A stretch of DNA of 64,000 bases from Tichowtungia aerotolerans (GTDB lineage: Bacteria; Verrucomicrobiota; Kiritimatiellia; Kiritimatiellales; Tichowtungiaceae), in NCBI RefSeq assembly GCF_009905215.1, contig NZ_CP047593.1:2236900-2300899 (forward strand), in the 5' to 3' direction. The notes under the pieces are model-generated. The model was not told the DNA's origin and made no database searches. It saw only the letters and a list, made by a program, of their open reading frames with translations. Position 1 is the first letter of the stretch, and each line of letters opens with the position of its first letter. The position numbers and the translations under genes are program-made. Below, one piece after another: positions 45,896 through 55,068 of this stretch.

Positions 45896-46867
45896 ATGGA
45901 TTTTAAGCAGCGTGCAAAAGAGATTATGGATGTGGAAATCGCGGGTATGGAGAAAGTCCGCGATCAGATTGACGGCGGATTCAGCACGGCCGTCGAATGG
46001 ATACTGGACACCCTGAAAAACGGCGGCAAAGTGGTCGTGACGGGGGTTGGCAAGAATTTTCACATCGGTCAGAAAATGGTGGCTACGTTCAACAGCACCG
46101 GCACCAAGGCCGCGCTGCTGCACCCGATTGAAGCGATGCACGGCGATTTCGGCGTGGTCGGCGAAAAAGATATTGTGCTGGCGCTGAGCTACAGCGGAGC
46201 ATCCGACGAGCTGATTGCTCTGCTTCCCGCGCTGAAGCGGCAGGGGCTCAAAATTATTGGAATGACTGCCGATGCTACCAGTCCGCTCGGCGTGGAAAGC
46301 GATCTGATTCTGCCGATCGCCGTCGATAAAGAGGCGTGTCCGTTCGGCATGGCGCCGACGACCAGCACAACTGTGACGCTGGCTCTCGGCGACGCGCTGG
46401 CGATTGTGCTTCTCGAAGCGCGCGGCTTCAAAAAAGAGGATTATGCCAAACTGCATCCCGGCGGCGCGATCGGCCGCACGCTGCTGCTGAAAGTGTCCGA
46501 TGTGATGCGTACCGGCGACCGGCTTGCCAAGGTGTCCAGCGGCGCCACGGTGAAAGATGCGGTCATGGCGATGACCGGTGCGCGTTCCGGTTGCGTGGCG
46601 ATTGTTGATTCCGACGAAACACTGCTCGGCATCTTTACCGACGGTGACCTGCGCCGCCATTTGATGGATACGCCGGATATTACCAATGTGGAAATTGATT
46701 CGGTGATGACCGCAAACCCGATTACGCTGAAGCCTGAACAGCTGGCCGTCGATCTTCTGAAAATCTACGAAGAGAAAAACATCGACGACCTCGTTGTGGT
46801 GGATGACGCCGGACGCATTGCCGGTACGGTCGATATTCAGGACCTGCCGAAACTGAAAATTCTGTAA
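45896..46867 (+). CDS. kdsD: D-arabinose-5-phosphate isomerase (KpsF/GutQ family)
   Basis: 323 residues: an SIS domain (about 30-175, GKVVVTGVGKNFHIGQKM and LALSYSGASDELIAL) followed by two CBS domains (about 205-320). It isomerises ribulose-5-phosphate to arabinose-5-phosphate, the first step of Kdo synthesis for lipopolysaccharide. The start at 45896 is supported by GGAGAGG upstream and family length; an open frame extends to 45701 but runs through the divergent promoter region. Supports an LPS-bearing cell envelope. Confidence 0.95.
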   Translation: MDFKQRAKEIMDVEIAGMEKVRDQIDGGFSTAVEWILDTLKNGGKVVVTGVGKNFHIGQKMVATFNSTGTKAALLHPIEAMHGDFGVVGEKDIVLALSYSGASDELIALLPALKRQGLKIIGMTADATSPLGVESDLILPIAVDKEACPFGMAPTTSTTVTLALGDALAIVLLEARGFKKEDYAKLHPGGAIGRTLLLKVSDVMRTGDRLAKVSSGATVKDAVMAMTGARSGCVAIVDSDETLLGIFTDGDLRRHLMDTPDITNVEIDSVMTANPITLKPEQLAVDLLKIYEEKNIDDLVVVDDAGRIAGTVDIQDLPKLKIL

Positions 46868-46922
46868 ACGGGCCGTGTTTTGAATCACAGGCGGCCGTTT
46901 TGCGGGGAAAAGGAGGGACGGG

Positions 46923-47414
46923 ATGAAAGCTGCAATGATTCTGTTCAGTACTGCTTTTTTGCTGCTGGCAGGCTGCAAATATGACGCACCGTTTGTTGTG
47001 GAGCACCGGATTGCGGTTGACGCCTCGGTGCTTGGGTTGTGGGCGAACGCGGACCGGCCGGACGAACAGATGATGGTCCTGAAATATTCGGACACCGAAT
47101 ATATGGTTCATTATCCCGTCGGCGAAGACGGATTATACTATCGTGCATGGCCGGTGAATCTCGGAGGCGTGTCGTTTGTTCAGATCCAGGTGATCGGGAC
47201 GGGCGCCGGCCTTCCCGAGCCGGAAGATACCGAGCTTTTCTATGCGGTTTCCTATCAGGTAAGTGGTGAAACGCTGGAGCTGAAAACCCTGAATACAGAT
47301 TTAGTGCCGGAGTCCCTTCAAACGACGGATGATTTGAAAAATGCATTTTTACAGGTCAAAGAGAACGGTGAGTTGTTTGACAATCCGCTGACCTTCAGGA
47401 GAGTTGAAAAATAA
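46923..47414 (+). CDS. Small lipoprotein of unknown function
   Basis: 163 residues. A lipoprotein signal with lipobox LLAGC puts the lipidated Cys near residue 18. The mature part (DASVLGLWANADRPDEQMMVLKYSD and following) reads as an all-beta domain with an SVLGLW start seen in small lipocalin-like lipoproteins. AGGAGG precedes the ATG. It ends one base before prmA's start codon. No specific function can be given. Confidence 0.75.
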   Translation: MKAAMILFSTAFLLLAGCKYDAPFVVEHRIAVDASVLGLWANADRPDEQMMVLKYSDTEYMVHYPVGEDGLYYRAWPVNLGGVSFVQIQVIGTGAGLPEPEDTELFYAVSYQVSGETLELKTLNTDLVPESLQTTDDLKNAFLQVKENGELFDNPLTFRRVEK

Positions 47415-47415
47415 T

Positions 47416-48267
47416 ATGAGTACAGAACAGGCAGCAGGGGGGGCGATTCTGACGCTGGCGACGAAGCAGAGCCATGCGGAAGAAATCAGTGACTGGATTG
47501 CAGAGAATCTCGTAAAAACTGTGGTGGAGCTGAAAAAGCCCGGCGGGAAAGAGGTCCTGCTGGAGGTCTATTTTGATAATACGCTCGAGGCCGAGGTGGC
47601 TGCCAAAGCACTCGAGGAATTTCCAATCTTTGGAAAATCGATCCGCGAATATGCCGCGGAAGAATGGACGGAGAGCTGGAAGAAACACTTCAAGCCGATG
47701 GATATCGGCCGAAACCTCCGTGTCTGTCCGCCGTGGCTGGCCGGCGAAAGCGACCGCATGGAACTGGTTATCAACCCGGGCCTGAGTTTTGGAACCGGCA
47801 ATCATTTCACCACGCGTTTTTGTCTGGAGCAGCTCGACCGGCTGGTGCCGGAAAGCGGAGCGAAAACCATGGCGGATATTGGAACCGGTTCTGGAATCCT
47901 GGCGATTGCCGCCGTGAAACTCGGAGTGGACCATGCGGTCGGTGCAGATTTTGACCCGCTGTGTGTAGAGCAGTCGATTTTGAATGCTGCTGCGAACGGT
48001 GTTGCAGGCCGGACCGAATTTTTTCAGCACGATATCACCGAGGGCTGGAAGGATGAAACGTATGACATTGTCTGCGCCAATATCTACTCATCCCTGCTGA
48101 TCGACAATGCGTCGACTCTGTTGGGGATCACCGGAAAATATCTTTTGCTGACGGGAATCCGGGAGGTGGAACTCGATGGCGTGGCTGATACGTTTGTGCA
48201 GCTCGGCGGTAGTGAGATCATTCGCGACTGCGGCGGCGAGTGGGGCGGATTGGTTTTTGAAGCATGA
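47416..48267 (+). CDS. prmA: Ribosomal protein L11 methyltransferase
   Basis: 283 residues. N-terminal substrate-binding domain (about 1-95) then a class I methyltransferase with GLSFGTGNHFTTRFCLEQL near 122 and MADIGTGSGILAIAA near 152, GADFDPLCVEQSILNA, and the NIYSSLL active-site motif (canonically N-P/I-x-x). It trimethylates L11 residues. The start at 47416 is the ATG after the lipoprotein stop; an earlier in-frame codon overlaps that gene. FPIFGK near residue 69 is encoded by a palindrome copy. Confidence 0.93.
   Translation: MSTEQAAGGAILTLATKQSHAEEISDWIAENLVKTVVELKKPGGKEVLLEVYFDNTLEAEVAAKALEEFPIFGKSIREYAAEEWTESWKKHFKPMDIGRNLRVCPPWLAGESDRMELVINPGLSFGTGNHFTTRFCLEQLDRLVPESGAKTMADIGTGSGILAIAAVKLGVDHAVGADFDPLCVEQSILNAAANGVAGRTEFFQHDITEGWKDETYDIVCANIYSSLLIDNASTLLGITGKYLLLTGIREVELDGVADTFVQLGGSEIIRDCGGEWGGLVFEA
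47619..47637. repeat. 19-bp palindrome, exact core, in prmA
   Basis: ATTTCCAA-TCT-TTGGAAAA; encodes FPIFGK, in a third reading frame. Confidence 0.75.
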
Positions 48268-48278
48268 TCATCATACAA

Positions 48279-48301
48279 AAATGCCGAAATATGCGGCATT
48301 T
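48279..48301 (+). terminator. Hairpin after prmA
   Basis: AAATGCCG-AAATATG-CGGCATTT, with outer ATGATCA repeats on both sides. It lies 12 bp after the prmA stop and is a likely weak terminator. Confidence 0.55.
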
Positions 48302-48406
48302 ATGATCAAATCAGCAATATCGTTATATTTATGAGCCCGGGTGTTCTATCGGTTTGGTCCGGTTCTGCTACCGTTTTCCGGTCTGGATTTTACAACGGAG
48401 GAGACG

Positions 48407-49765
48407 ATGAACGGAAAAGAACTGCTGCTGAAAGCCCTTGCGGGTGAAGATACCTCGCGCCCGGCCTGGCTTCCCTTTGTGGGGTGTCATGGTGGATTTT
48501 TGATTAATAAGACGGCCACCGAATATCTGCAGTCTGCTGATCTTCTGGTTGAAGGGCTCAAAAAAGCCAAAGAGCTTTACAGACCCGATGGACTGCCGGT
48601 GATGTTTGACTTGCAGATCGAAGCGGAAATTCTCGGCTGCCGCTTACACTGGGCCGATGAAGTGCCGCCGGCCGTCATCAGCCACCCGTTGGCTGAAGGA
48701 CAGAAAATCGCTGATCTGCCGGAAATCGATGAAACCAAAGGCCGTTTCCCGATCGTTGTCCAGGCATTGGAAACGCTGAAAACAGAGATCGGTGACGATA
48801 CGGCTCTGTATGGGCTTATCTGCGGTCCGTTCACCCTTGCGCTGCATCTGCTCGGAAACGACATCTTTCTCGACATGTACGACGACGAAGACGCCGTCGC
48901 CGAAGTGATCAACTATTGTGCCGAGATCTGCATCAAGTCCGCGGACATCTATTTGAAACACGGTGCAGATGTGATCGCCGTGGTGGACCCGATGACCAGC
49001 CAGATTTCTCCTGATCATTTTGAGCAGTTTGTCACGCCGGCCATGAATAAAGTATACGACCACATTCGCGAACAGGGAGGCATTTCAGCCATCTTTGTCT
49101 GCGGAGACGTTACCCGCAATCTGGAGGTAATGACTCAAACCACAGCGGACAGCATTTGTGTTGATGAACAGATCGACATGACGCATCTGCGTGAGCTGTG
49201 CGTGGCACAGGGCAAATCATTCGGTGGCAATATCAAACTGACCTCTGTTCTGCTGCTCGGCGACGAAAACGACGCCAAAATGGAAGTCCTCGACATCATG
49301 GAAAAGAGCGGCACCAAAGGCTTTATCCTTGCTCCCGGCTGCGACCTCCCGTACGCCGTGCCGCCCGAGAACCTGCAGGCGGTTGCCGAGATGGTTCACG
49401 ACGAATACGTCCGTGAAACAGCCAGAACCCTGACTGCCAAAGAAACTGACAGTTTTGACGACATTGAGTTGCCGGACTACAAAGCGTCCGATGCTGTATT
49501 GATCGACGTCATTACGCTCGATTCCACATCCTGCGCTCCCTGCCAGTACATGATGGAAGCCGTTCAGAAAGCCGTCGCATCCGCGCATCCGGTCTGCAGT
49601 GTCAGCGAGCACAAAATCAAAGAGCGTCGTGGAATCGGAATGATGGTCAAGCTCGGCGTCAAAAACCTTCCGACCATCTGCATTAACGGAGAAGTCAGAT
49701 TTGCTTCCATCATTCCCGACCAGAAAACCCTTGTCGGCGCCATCGAGGAAGCGGCCGGAAAGTAA
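48407..49765 (+). CDS. UroD/MtaA-type methyltransferase fused to a thioredoxin-fold domain
   Basis: 452 residues. Residues 1-345 are a uroporphyrinogen-decarboxylase-family TIM barrel of the methylcobalamin:CoM-type (MtaA/CmuA) branch: FVGCHGGFLINKT, GPFTLALHLLGND, ADVIAVVDPMTSQISP, FVCGDVTRNL and PGCDLPYAVPPENLQAVAEMV, the last a zinc/thiol-binding signature. Residues about 385-450 add a glutaredoxin-like fold with a CAPC motif (STSCAPCQYMMEAV). The start at 48407 is preceded by GGAGGAG. The partner gene is a CobW GTPase, pointing to corrinoid or metal cofactor use. Methyl donor unknown. Confidence 0.82.
   Translation: MNGKELLLKALAGEDTSRPAWLPFVGCHGGFLINKTATEYLQSADLLVEGLKKAKELYRPDGLPVMFDLQIEAEILGCRLHWADEVPPAVISHPLAEGQKIADLPEIDETKGRFPIVVQALETLKTEIGDDTALYGLICGPFTLALHLLGNDIFLDMYDDEDAVAEVINYCAEICIKSADIYLKHGADVIAVVDPMTSQISPDHFEQFVTPAMNKVYDHIREQGGISAIFVCGDVTRNLEVMTQTTADSICVDEQIDMTHLRELCVAQGKSFGGNIKLTSVLLLGDENDAKMEVLDIMEKSGTKGFILAPGCDLPYAVPPENLQAVAEMVHDEYVRETARTLTAKETDSFDDIELPDYKASDAVLIDVITLDSTSCAPCQYMMEAVQKAVASAHPVCSVSEHKIKERRGIGMMVKLGVKNLPTICINGEVRFASIIPDQKTLVGAIEEAAGK
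48756..48774. repeat. 19-bp palindrome, degraded, in the UroD-type gene
   Basis: TTGTCCAG-GCA-TTGGAAAC; encodes VQALET. Confidence 0.45.
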
Positions 49766-49797
49766 GACTGTCTTCCAGCCTTGCGGAAGGAAATTCA

Positions 49798-50664
49798 ATG
49801 CTGCCAATCTGTTTAGTAACCGGTTTTCTGGGGACGGGGAAAACGACGTTGTTGAAAAACATCGTCGCCCAAAACCGTGACCGGAAGATCGTTTATCTGA
49901 TCAACGAATTTTCAGCGCACGATATCGATGGAGCTATTGTGTCGGCTGAAAATCCGGATGTGGTTTCCATTCCCGGCGGCAGTATTTTCTGTCACTGCCT
50001 CGTCACTGAATTTATCGGTCAGCTCAAAAAAATTACGGAAGAGCGGAGCGGCGTTGACGGCGTGGTGATCGAAGCCAGCGGGATGGCCAACCCCAAGGTG
50101 ATTGAGCAGATGCTGGTCGAAACCAGGCTCGATCAGCATTTTCGGCTGGCAACTGTTATCAGCGTGCTCGATCCCAACAGCTTTCTGAAGCTGCGGCGCA
50201 CATTGCCCAACATTCTGGCGCAGGTGGAGACCGCCGATGTGGTGCTCATCAACAAGACCGACTGCAATCCGCCGGAAAAAATTGAGGAAACGTTGAAAAC
50301 GGTCCATGAACTGAATCCGGTTGCCGGTTGTATTCCGACGGTGCTGTGCGATGTTGAGCTCGATCTGTTTGCTGAACACGTCCCGCGCGGACTGCAGGGC
50401 GAATACGCCAGGTGTCGCGATCCGAACTATGAAACCTTCGTCACCGAACAGCCGTTTGACGGCGGTAAACTCGAAGCGTTTGTGCAGAAACATGCCGACG
50501 ATATCTATCGCGTCAAAGGAACGCTGACGGATGAGTTTTTTGACTGTTCGACTGCCGGAGTCATCCGCACCTCGCAGCCCGGGGCAACGCCGGCGCTTGC
50601 ATGGATCGTCAAAGGCGGTTTGCAGGAGAGCATCTGCAAAGCGCTGGAAACAGTGGCGTTATAG
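49798..50664 (+). CDS. CobW/COG0523-family GTPase
   Basis: 288 residues. Walker A GFLGTGKTTLLKNI near residue 9; metal-site sequence PGGSIFCHCLVTEF near 60, a CxC in place of the usual CxCC; G4 NKTD near 158. COG0523 proteins act as metal chaperones or insert metal into cofactors and enzymes. It follows the UroD-type methyltransferase by 32 bp, with an AGGAA site, so it may metallate that protein or its corrinoid partner. It is shorter than many homologues at the C-terminal domain. Its stop overlaps the convergent hrpA stop by 6 bp. Confidence 0.87.
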   Translation: MLPICLVTGFLGTGKTTLLKNIVAQNRDRKIVYLINEFSAHDIDGAIVSAENPDVVSIPGGSIFCHCLVTEFIGQLKKITEERSGVDGVVIEASGMANPKVIEQMLVETRLDQHFRLATVISVLDPNSFLKLRRTLPNILAQVETADVVLINKTDCNPPEKIEETLKTVHELNPVAGCIPTVLCDVELDLFAEHVPRGLQGEYARCRDPNYETFVTEQPFDGGKLEAFVQKHADDIYRVKGTLTDEFFDCSTAGVIRTSQPGATPALAWIVKGGLQESICKALETVAL

Positions 50665-53600
50665 ATGCTTCTGCAATGATTGGAACTTTTCCTCGAGGCG
50701 TTTGGCGGAAATTTTTCCGTCGGTACCGACTTCCGGCGCGAAGCGGTTGATGCGGAACTCTTCGATCATCATCGCCAGTTCCGTCAGCTCGTGCGCGTTT
50801 GTCAGATCGTCGCTGGCGAGCAGCATCTCGGTGAGCCGGTTCTGGAACGGCTCAATCTCCGCCATCTTGCCCGGATCGGCTGTCGGGTTATGCGCCATGC
50901 GCTCGATACGGGTGAGGGCGGCGCGCAGATAGCGCGGAAGCCGCCCGAACAGATCTTCGGTTTTAAGAAAGCCGGGCCGGAACAGATATTCGAGCTGCAG
51001 CTCAATATCTTCGCGCGCGTCGGGCGGCAGGTCGTCGAGCTGTTCGATCACTTTCTGCCGGCGTTCGAGAAGCTGTTCGAGTTCTTCGGCAAATCCGGCG
51101 ACGGCATCATAGAGTTCGCCGCGCGCTTCAGCCGCGCGTTTTTTAAACGTGTCCGCGTCGCGGATATCGTCGCCGAGCGCTTCGACGATGGACATATCGA
51201 CGAGGTCGGCGGAAAAATGTTCGTCGATGGCCGCGAGCGTCAGTTGCAGCATCGGATTGAGCGGCAACCGCTTTTCGACATATTTCACCTGATCGGCCTG
51301 CACAATGCGGAACAGCGCCGCGAGTCCGGCGCGGTGCGCGTAGCGCGCATTTATTTCGCTGAGGAATACGCGAATTCCAACCCCGGCGGCTGAGGCGTAC
51401 AGCGCCGGGTAGCCGACGGTTTGCTCCGGCCCATCGGCCGTTACCTGCTGCGGCAGTTCGCCGCCCGGCCAGCTTTGCTTCGGAGGGTGCTCCCATTTTG
51501 CAAAAACCGCCTCGGCACCGCTGCGGCGGAGCTGATCGCGGTGTTCGTCCGAAATGGCGGAGTGAATGCCGACAATTTCCTCGCCGTCGGTTTCGACGAT
51601 TTTCATCTGCAGGTCGTCCGGAAGCTCCGAAGGTTGGAAATCTCCGGCATCGACCGGCATCGAATAGTTTTTCTGGAGGTAGTGGGACAGGACCTCCGTC
51701 AGCGGTTTTTCCGAACATCGGAAACTTCCGGAAAACGCTTTCGCGGTCTGGTCGATCGACGGCAGGCGTACGCGCAGTTTTTTGGGAAGCGTGCGCAGCA
51801 GCGCGGCCACTTTTTCTTCGAGGCGTCCGGGAACGAGCCAGTCGGTTGCGCCTTCGGGAATCAGGTTGAGTTTGTCGCTCGGGCAGAGCACGGCGACGCC
51901 ATCGAGCTCGTCGCCGGGCTCAAAGGTGTAATGAAGCGGAAAGGACTGTCCGCCGAACGAAATTCGTTCGGGAAAGTCGTTGGGGTTCAGTTCGTCGAGC
52001 TGCGGGAAGACGGCGTCTTCGCGGCGCATGGCGATGCGCGCTCTGGTCTTTCGAATCCATTGTTCCAGGGTTTGGACGGAATAAACGTTGTCCGGAAGAA
52101 CGTGGTCGAAGTGGCGGAAGATAGCTTCGGTATCGAGCAGGGCACCGGGGCGGCGCAGCTTTTCTTCGTCCTCCTGAATGCTTTCGAGCATTTGGCGGTG
52201 AAGCTTCAGCCAGCCGCCGCGCGTGTTCAGGTTGCCGGGGACCATTGCGTCGCGAATGAAGATTTCGCGGGCGGCGGGCGGATTGACGGGCCCGAAGTGG
52301 ACGCGGCGTCCATCGACCAGCCGCAGTCCGCCGGACATGATCGACTCTTCGGCATATACGAAACCTTTTTCGGCGTTCCAGTACGGGCGGTGATAGACCT
52401 TTTTGCAGAGGTGCGGCGCGACCTGCGAAACCCAGATGGGATCAATCGCCGCCACGGTGCGGGCATAGAGACGGGTGGTTTCGACCAGCGCAAAGGTCAT
52501 CACCCATTCCGGCGGCTTTTTGAACAGGGCCGAGCCGGGAAAAATAAAGAAGTGCCGGTCGCGCGCGCCGGTGAATTCGGCGGTTTCACCTTTCACGCCG
52601 ATGTTGGCCGGAAGTCCTGCCAGCAGGCTTTTGTGCATCAGGTCCGCATGGACATTTTCGCTGGCTGTGTATTTCCAGCCGAGGTCTTTGATGGATTGGT
52701 TCAGTTCGCGGCGGAGGTTGATCCATTCCTGGATGCGGCGAAAGTTGATGAAATTTTTCTGGCAGAGTCGGCGCAGGCGCGTGTTGGATGTGCCGGATGC
52801 TTTTTCGTTCTGCAGGAAATTCCAAAGGTTGATGATGGTGATGAAGTCGGACGTCGGATCGGCCCACTGTTTGTGGGCGAGGTCGGCCGCGTCGGCTTTT
52901 TCGGCCGGGCGTTCGCGCACATCCTGAATGGAGAGAAATGCGACGAGTGTGAGGACTTCGTTGAGTGCGCCTTCTTTGTGCGCCTGGAGAATCATGCGGG
53001 CGAGGTGCGGATCGACCGGGAAGGAGGCGATGTCGCGGCCCATCGGGGTGAGGCGGCGTTTTTCGTCGATGGCGCCGATATCGAAGAGCGCTTTGTAGCC
53101 TTCGTTGATGAGCGAGGACTGCGGCGGATCGATGAACGGGAATTCGTCAATCGACGGCAGGCGCAGCAGGTCCATCTGCAGGATGACACCCGCGAGTGAA
53201 GTGCGGCGGATTTCGGGGTCGGTGAAGGCGGCGCTGTTTTCGAGCGTTTCTTCGTCGTAGAGATAAATGCAGATGCCGTCGGTGATACGTCCGCAGCGGC
53301 CGCGACGCTGGCGGGCGGCCGCCTGCGAAACCTGTTCGACCTGCAGGCGCTGCACCTGCGTGCGCGGGTTGTAGCGGCTGAGGCGGACCTGTCCGGAGTC
53401 GATGACGTAGTGAATGCCGGGAATGGTGATCGAGGTTTCCGCGACGTTGGTGGACAGAATGATGCGCCGCCGCCCGCCGGTTTTAAATACGCGCTGCTGT
53501 TCACTCATGCTGAGCCGGCCGAAGAGTTGAAGGATTTCGGTGTTCCGCAGTTTGTGGCCTTCGAGCTTTTTGGCGGCATCGCGGATTTCGCGCTCGCCGG

Positions 53601-54453
53601 GCAGGAAGACCAGAATGTCGCCTTCGTCGTCGTATTCCGAGATATAGCGGACGGCGCGGGCGACATGGTCGGCGGTGTCTTCATCGTCACGGGGCGGCAG
53701 AAACTGATCTTCGATCGGGAAGGTGCGGCCTTCGACGCTGATGACGGGGGCGTCGTCGAAAAAGGCGGAAAAGCTTTCGGCGTCGAGTGTGGCGGAACTG
53801 ATGATGATTTTCAGGTCGGGTCGGCGCGACTGTATGGTTTTGAGATAGCCGAGCAGGAAGTCGATGTTGAGGCTGCGTTCGTGGGCTTCGTCGATGACGA
53901 TGCAGTCGTACTGCAAGAGATGGCGGTCGTTCTGCGTTTCGGCCAGCAGGATGCCGTCGGTCATGAACTTGACGATGGTTTCATCGCAGGTCTGGTCATC
54001 GAAGCGCACCTGGCAGCCGACGCCTTTGCCGTACGGAGTCTGCATTTCTTCGGCGACGCGGCGCGCCATGCCCGTGGCGGCCAGTCGGCGCGGCTGGGTG
54101 ACGCCGATGCGGCCGCTTTTGCCGAGTCCGGCGTCGATGACGATTTTGGGAAGCTGTGTGGTTTTTCCCGAGCCGGTAGTTCCGCAGACGATAACGACCG
54201 GGTGAGTTTCGATCAGTTTGCGGATTTCGTTGCGTTTTCCCGAGATTGGAAGATCTTCGGGGTAGGAAATCTTCAGAGACGTCTGCGCGCGCTTTTCTGC
54301 GCGGGCCGCGGCTTCTTTTTCCAGGGTTTGGAAGGTTTGTTTCAGCCGGTCGGTCGGCTGGCCGCTCTGTTCGCGTGCATGGATTTTACGCAGCAGCGCT
54401 TTCAGGCGCTGGCGGTCCTGTGCGAGCAGATGATCTGGGCGGTTTAAATTCAT
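50659..54453 (-). CDS. hrpA: ATP-dependent RNA helicase HrpA
   Basis: 1264 residues, typical length. DEAH-box helicase core: motif I GTTGSGKTTQLPK near 90, DEAH in IVIDEAHERSLNID near 180, SSATLD, and QRRGRCGR near 370, followed by helicase-associated and OB domains and a long C-terminal DUF3418 region (about 680-1264). It unwinds RNA and is linked to ribosome rescue. The start at 54453 (MNLNRPDHLLAQDRQRLKAL) matches family N-termini although no ribosome-binding site is visible; a 13-residue extension to 54492 is possible. Five near or degraded palindrome copies lie in it. Confidence 0.95.
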   Translation of the reverse strand: MNLNRPDHLLAQDRQRLKALLRKIHAREQSGQPTDRLKQTFQTLEKEAAARAEKRAQTSLKISYPEDLPISGKRNEIRKLIETHPVVIVCGTTGSGKTTQLPKIVIDAGLGKSGRIGVTQPRRLAATGMARRVAEEMQTPYGKGVGCQVRFDDQTCDETIVKFMTDGILLAETQNDRHLLQYDCIVIDEAHERSLNIDFLLGYLKTIQSRRPDLKIIISSATLDAESFSAFFDDAPVISVEGRTFPIEDQFLPPRDDEDTADHVARAVRYISEYDDEGDILVFLPGEREIRDAAKKLEGHKLRNTEILQLFGRLSMSEQQRVFKTGGRRRIILSTNVAETSITIPGIHYVIDSGQVRLSRYNPRTQVQRLQVEQVSQAAARQRRGRCGRITDGICIYLYDEETLENSAAFTDPEIRRTSLAGVILQMDLLRLPSIDEFPFIDPPQSSLINEGYKALFDIGAIDEKRRLTPMGRDIASFPVDPHLARMILQAHKEGALNEVLTLVAFLSIQDVRERPAEKADAADLAHKQWADPTSDFITIINLWNFLQNEKASGTSNTRLRRLCQKNFINFRRIQEWINLRRELNQSIKDLGWKYTASENVHADLMHKSLLAGLPANIGVKGETAEFTGARDRHFFIFPGSALFKKPPEWVMTFALVETTRLYARTVAAIDPIWVSQVAPHLCKKVYHRPYWNAEKGFVYAEESIMSGGLRLVDGRRVHFGPVNPPAAREIFIRDAMVPGNLNTRGGWLKLHRQMLESIQEDEEKLRRPGALLDTEAIFRHFDHVLPDNVYSVQTLEQWIRKTRARIAMRREDAVFPQLDELNPNDFPERISFGGQSFPLHYTFEPGDELDGVAVLCPSDKLNLIPEGATDWLVPGRLEEKVAALLRTLPKKLRVRLPSIDQTAKAFSGSFRCSEKPLTEVLSHYLQKNYSMPVDAGDFQPSELPDDLQMKIVETDGEEIVGIHSAISDEHRDQLRRSGAEAVFAKWEHPPKQSWPGGELPQQVTADGPEQTVGYPALYASAAGVGIRVFLSEINARYAHRAGLAALFRIVQADQVKYVEKRLPLNPMLQLTLAAIDEHFSADLVDMSIVEALGDDIRDADTFKKRAAEARGELYDAVAGFAEELEQLLERRQKVIEQLDDLPPDAREDIELQLEYLFRPGFLKTEDLFGRLPRYLRAALTRIERMAHNPTADPGKMAEIEPFQNRLTEMLLASDDLTNAHELTELAMMIEEFRINRFAPEVGTDGKISAKRLEEKFQSLQKHL
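51707..51725. repeat. 19-bp palindrome, two symmetric changes, in hrpA
   Basis: TTTTCCGA-ACA-TCGGAAAC; the two core changes compensate, keeping the dyad. Encodes FRCSEK. Confidence 0.55.
54317..54335. repeat. 19-bp palindrome, one core change, in hrpA
   Basis: TTTTCCAG-GGT-TTGGAAGG; encodes TFQTLEK. Confidence 0.55.
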
Positions 54454-54527
54454 GGAGCGGAGAGGGTAGTTGAGCCTGTTACGGACGAACAAGGATTTTC
54501 TCTTTCAGCCTCATCCTTCAAATCAAT

Positions 54528-54612
54528 AGCCACAAAAAACACGAGAAAACACAGATAAGCCGGATGCGGGATTTTTTTAACCGCGAATCTCGCGAATGGA
54601 CGCGGATTTCCA
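54528..54612. repeat. Repeat-like tract CCACAAAAAACACG / CCGCGAATCTCGCGAAT
   Basis: Two short repetitive stretches, AGCCACAAAAAACACGAGAA and TTAACCGCGAATCTCGCGAA, lie in an otherwise gene-free 200 bp upstream of hrpA. In my memory such tracts flank GxxExxY elements in many genomes, so this may be an empty or decayed site; I cannot check this here. Confidence 0.4.
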
Positions 54613-54651
54613 ATTTGGATCCTGCGGATCCGGGAATCCTGTCCGGAATTT

Positions 54652-54846
54652 TTAAAATAAGCCGGCCTGGCGCAGGAAGTAGGCGATCAGCAGGAGCATG
54701 ACGGCGATAACCGCCAGTTTGAGTGTAAGCTTGATCGCTTTGGCAAATAGGATGAATGCGATGATGGCTGCGGCGGATAGGAGGATAATCCATGTCATGC
54801 TGTCGATGGACTGAAGCGATTCCGGGATGATTGTACTGAGGATCAT
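54652..54846 (-). CDS. Small two-span membrane protein
   Basis: 64 residues with two hydrophobic segments (about 17-36 WIILLSAAAIIAFILFA and 42-58 LKLAVIAVMLLLIAYFL) and basic loops. ATG at 54846. The ribosome-binding site is weak and no family is recognised. It stands alone between hrpA and hom on the minus strand. Confidence 0.45.
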   Translation of the reverse strand: MILSTIIPESLQSIDSMTWIILLSAAAIIAFILFAKAIKLTLKLAVIAVMLLLIAYFLRQAGLF

Positions 54847-55068
54847 AAACTGGCTCTTTTCATTGTGTTTTCCATTCGTATTATGACGGGCTGGACCGTT
54901 TTTTGGTAGCGATTCTTCCGGGAGAATTGTTGTCGGAAACCAAATTTGACGGTATGGCGGGGTGGAAAAGGTCGTTTTGTGGCGCAGACTGCTGGAAAAT
55001 GCGGCTTTCGCCTTGTGTCCGTTGGGCGTTCGGGTAAAGTTTGCGCTCCGTAAAACAGGGAATTTGCT

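Noticed and set aside
49771-49790. CTTCC...GGAAG stem before the CobW GTPase as a palindrome copy
   Set aside because: Spacing and core do not match the 19-bp repeat, and GGAAGG serves as the ribosome-binding site.
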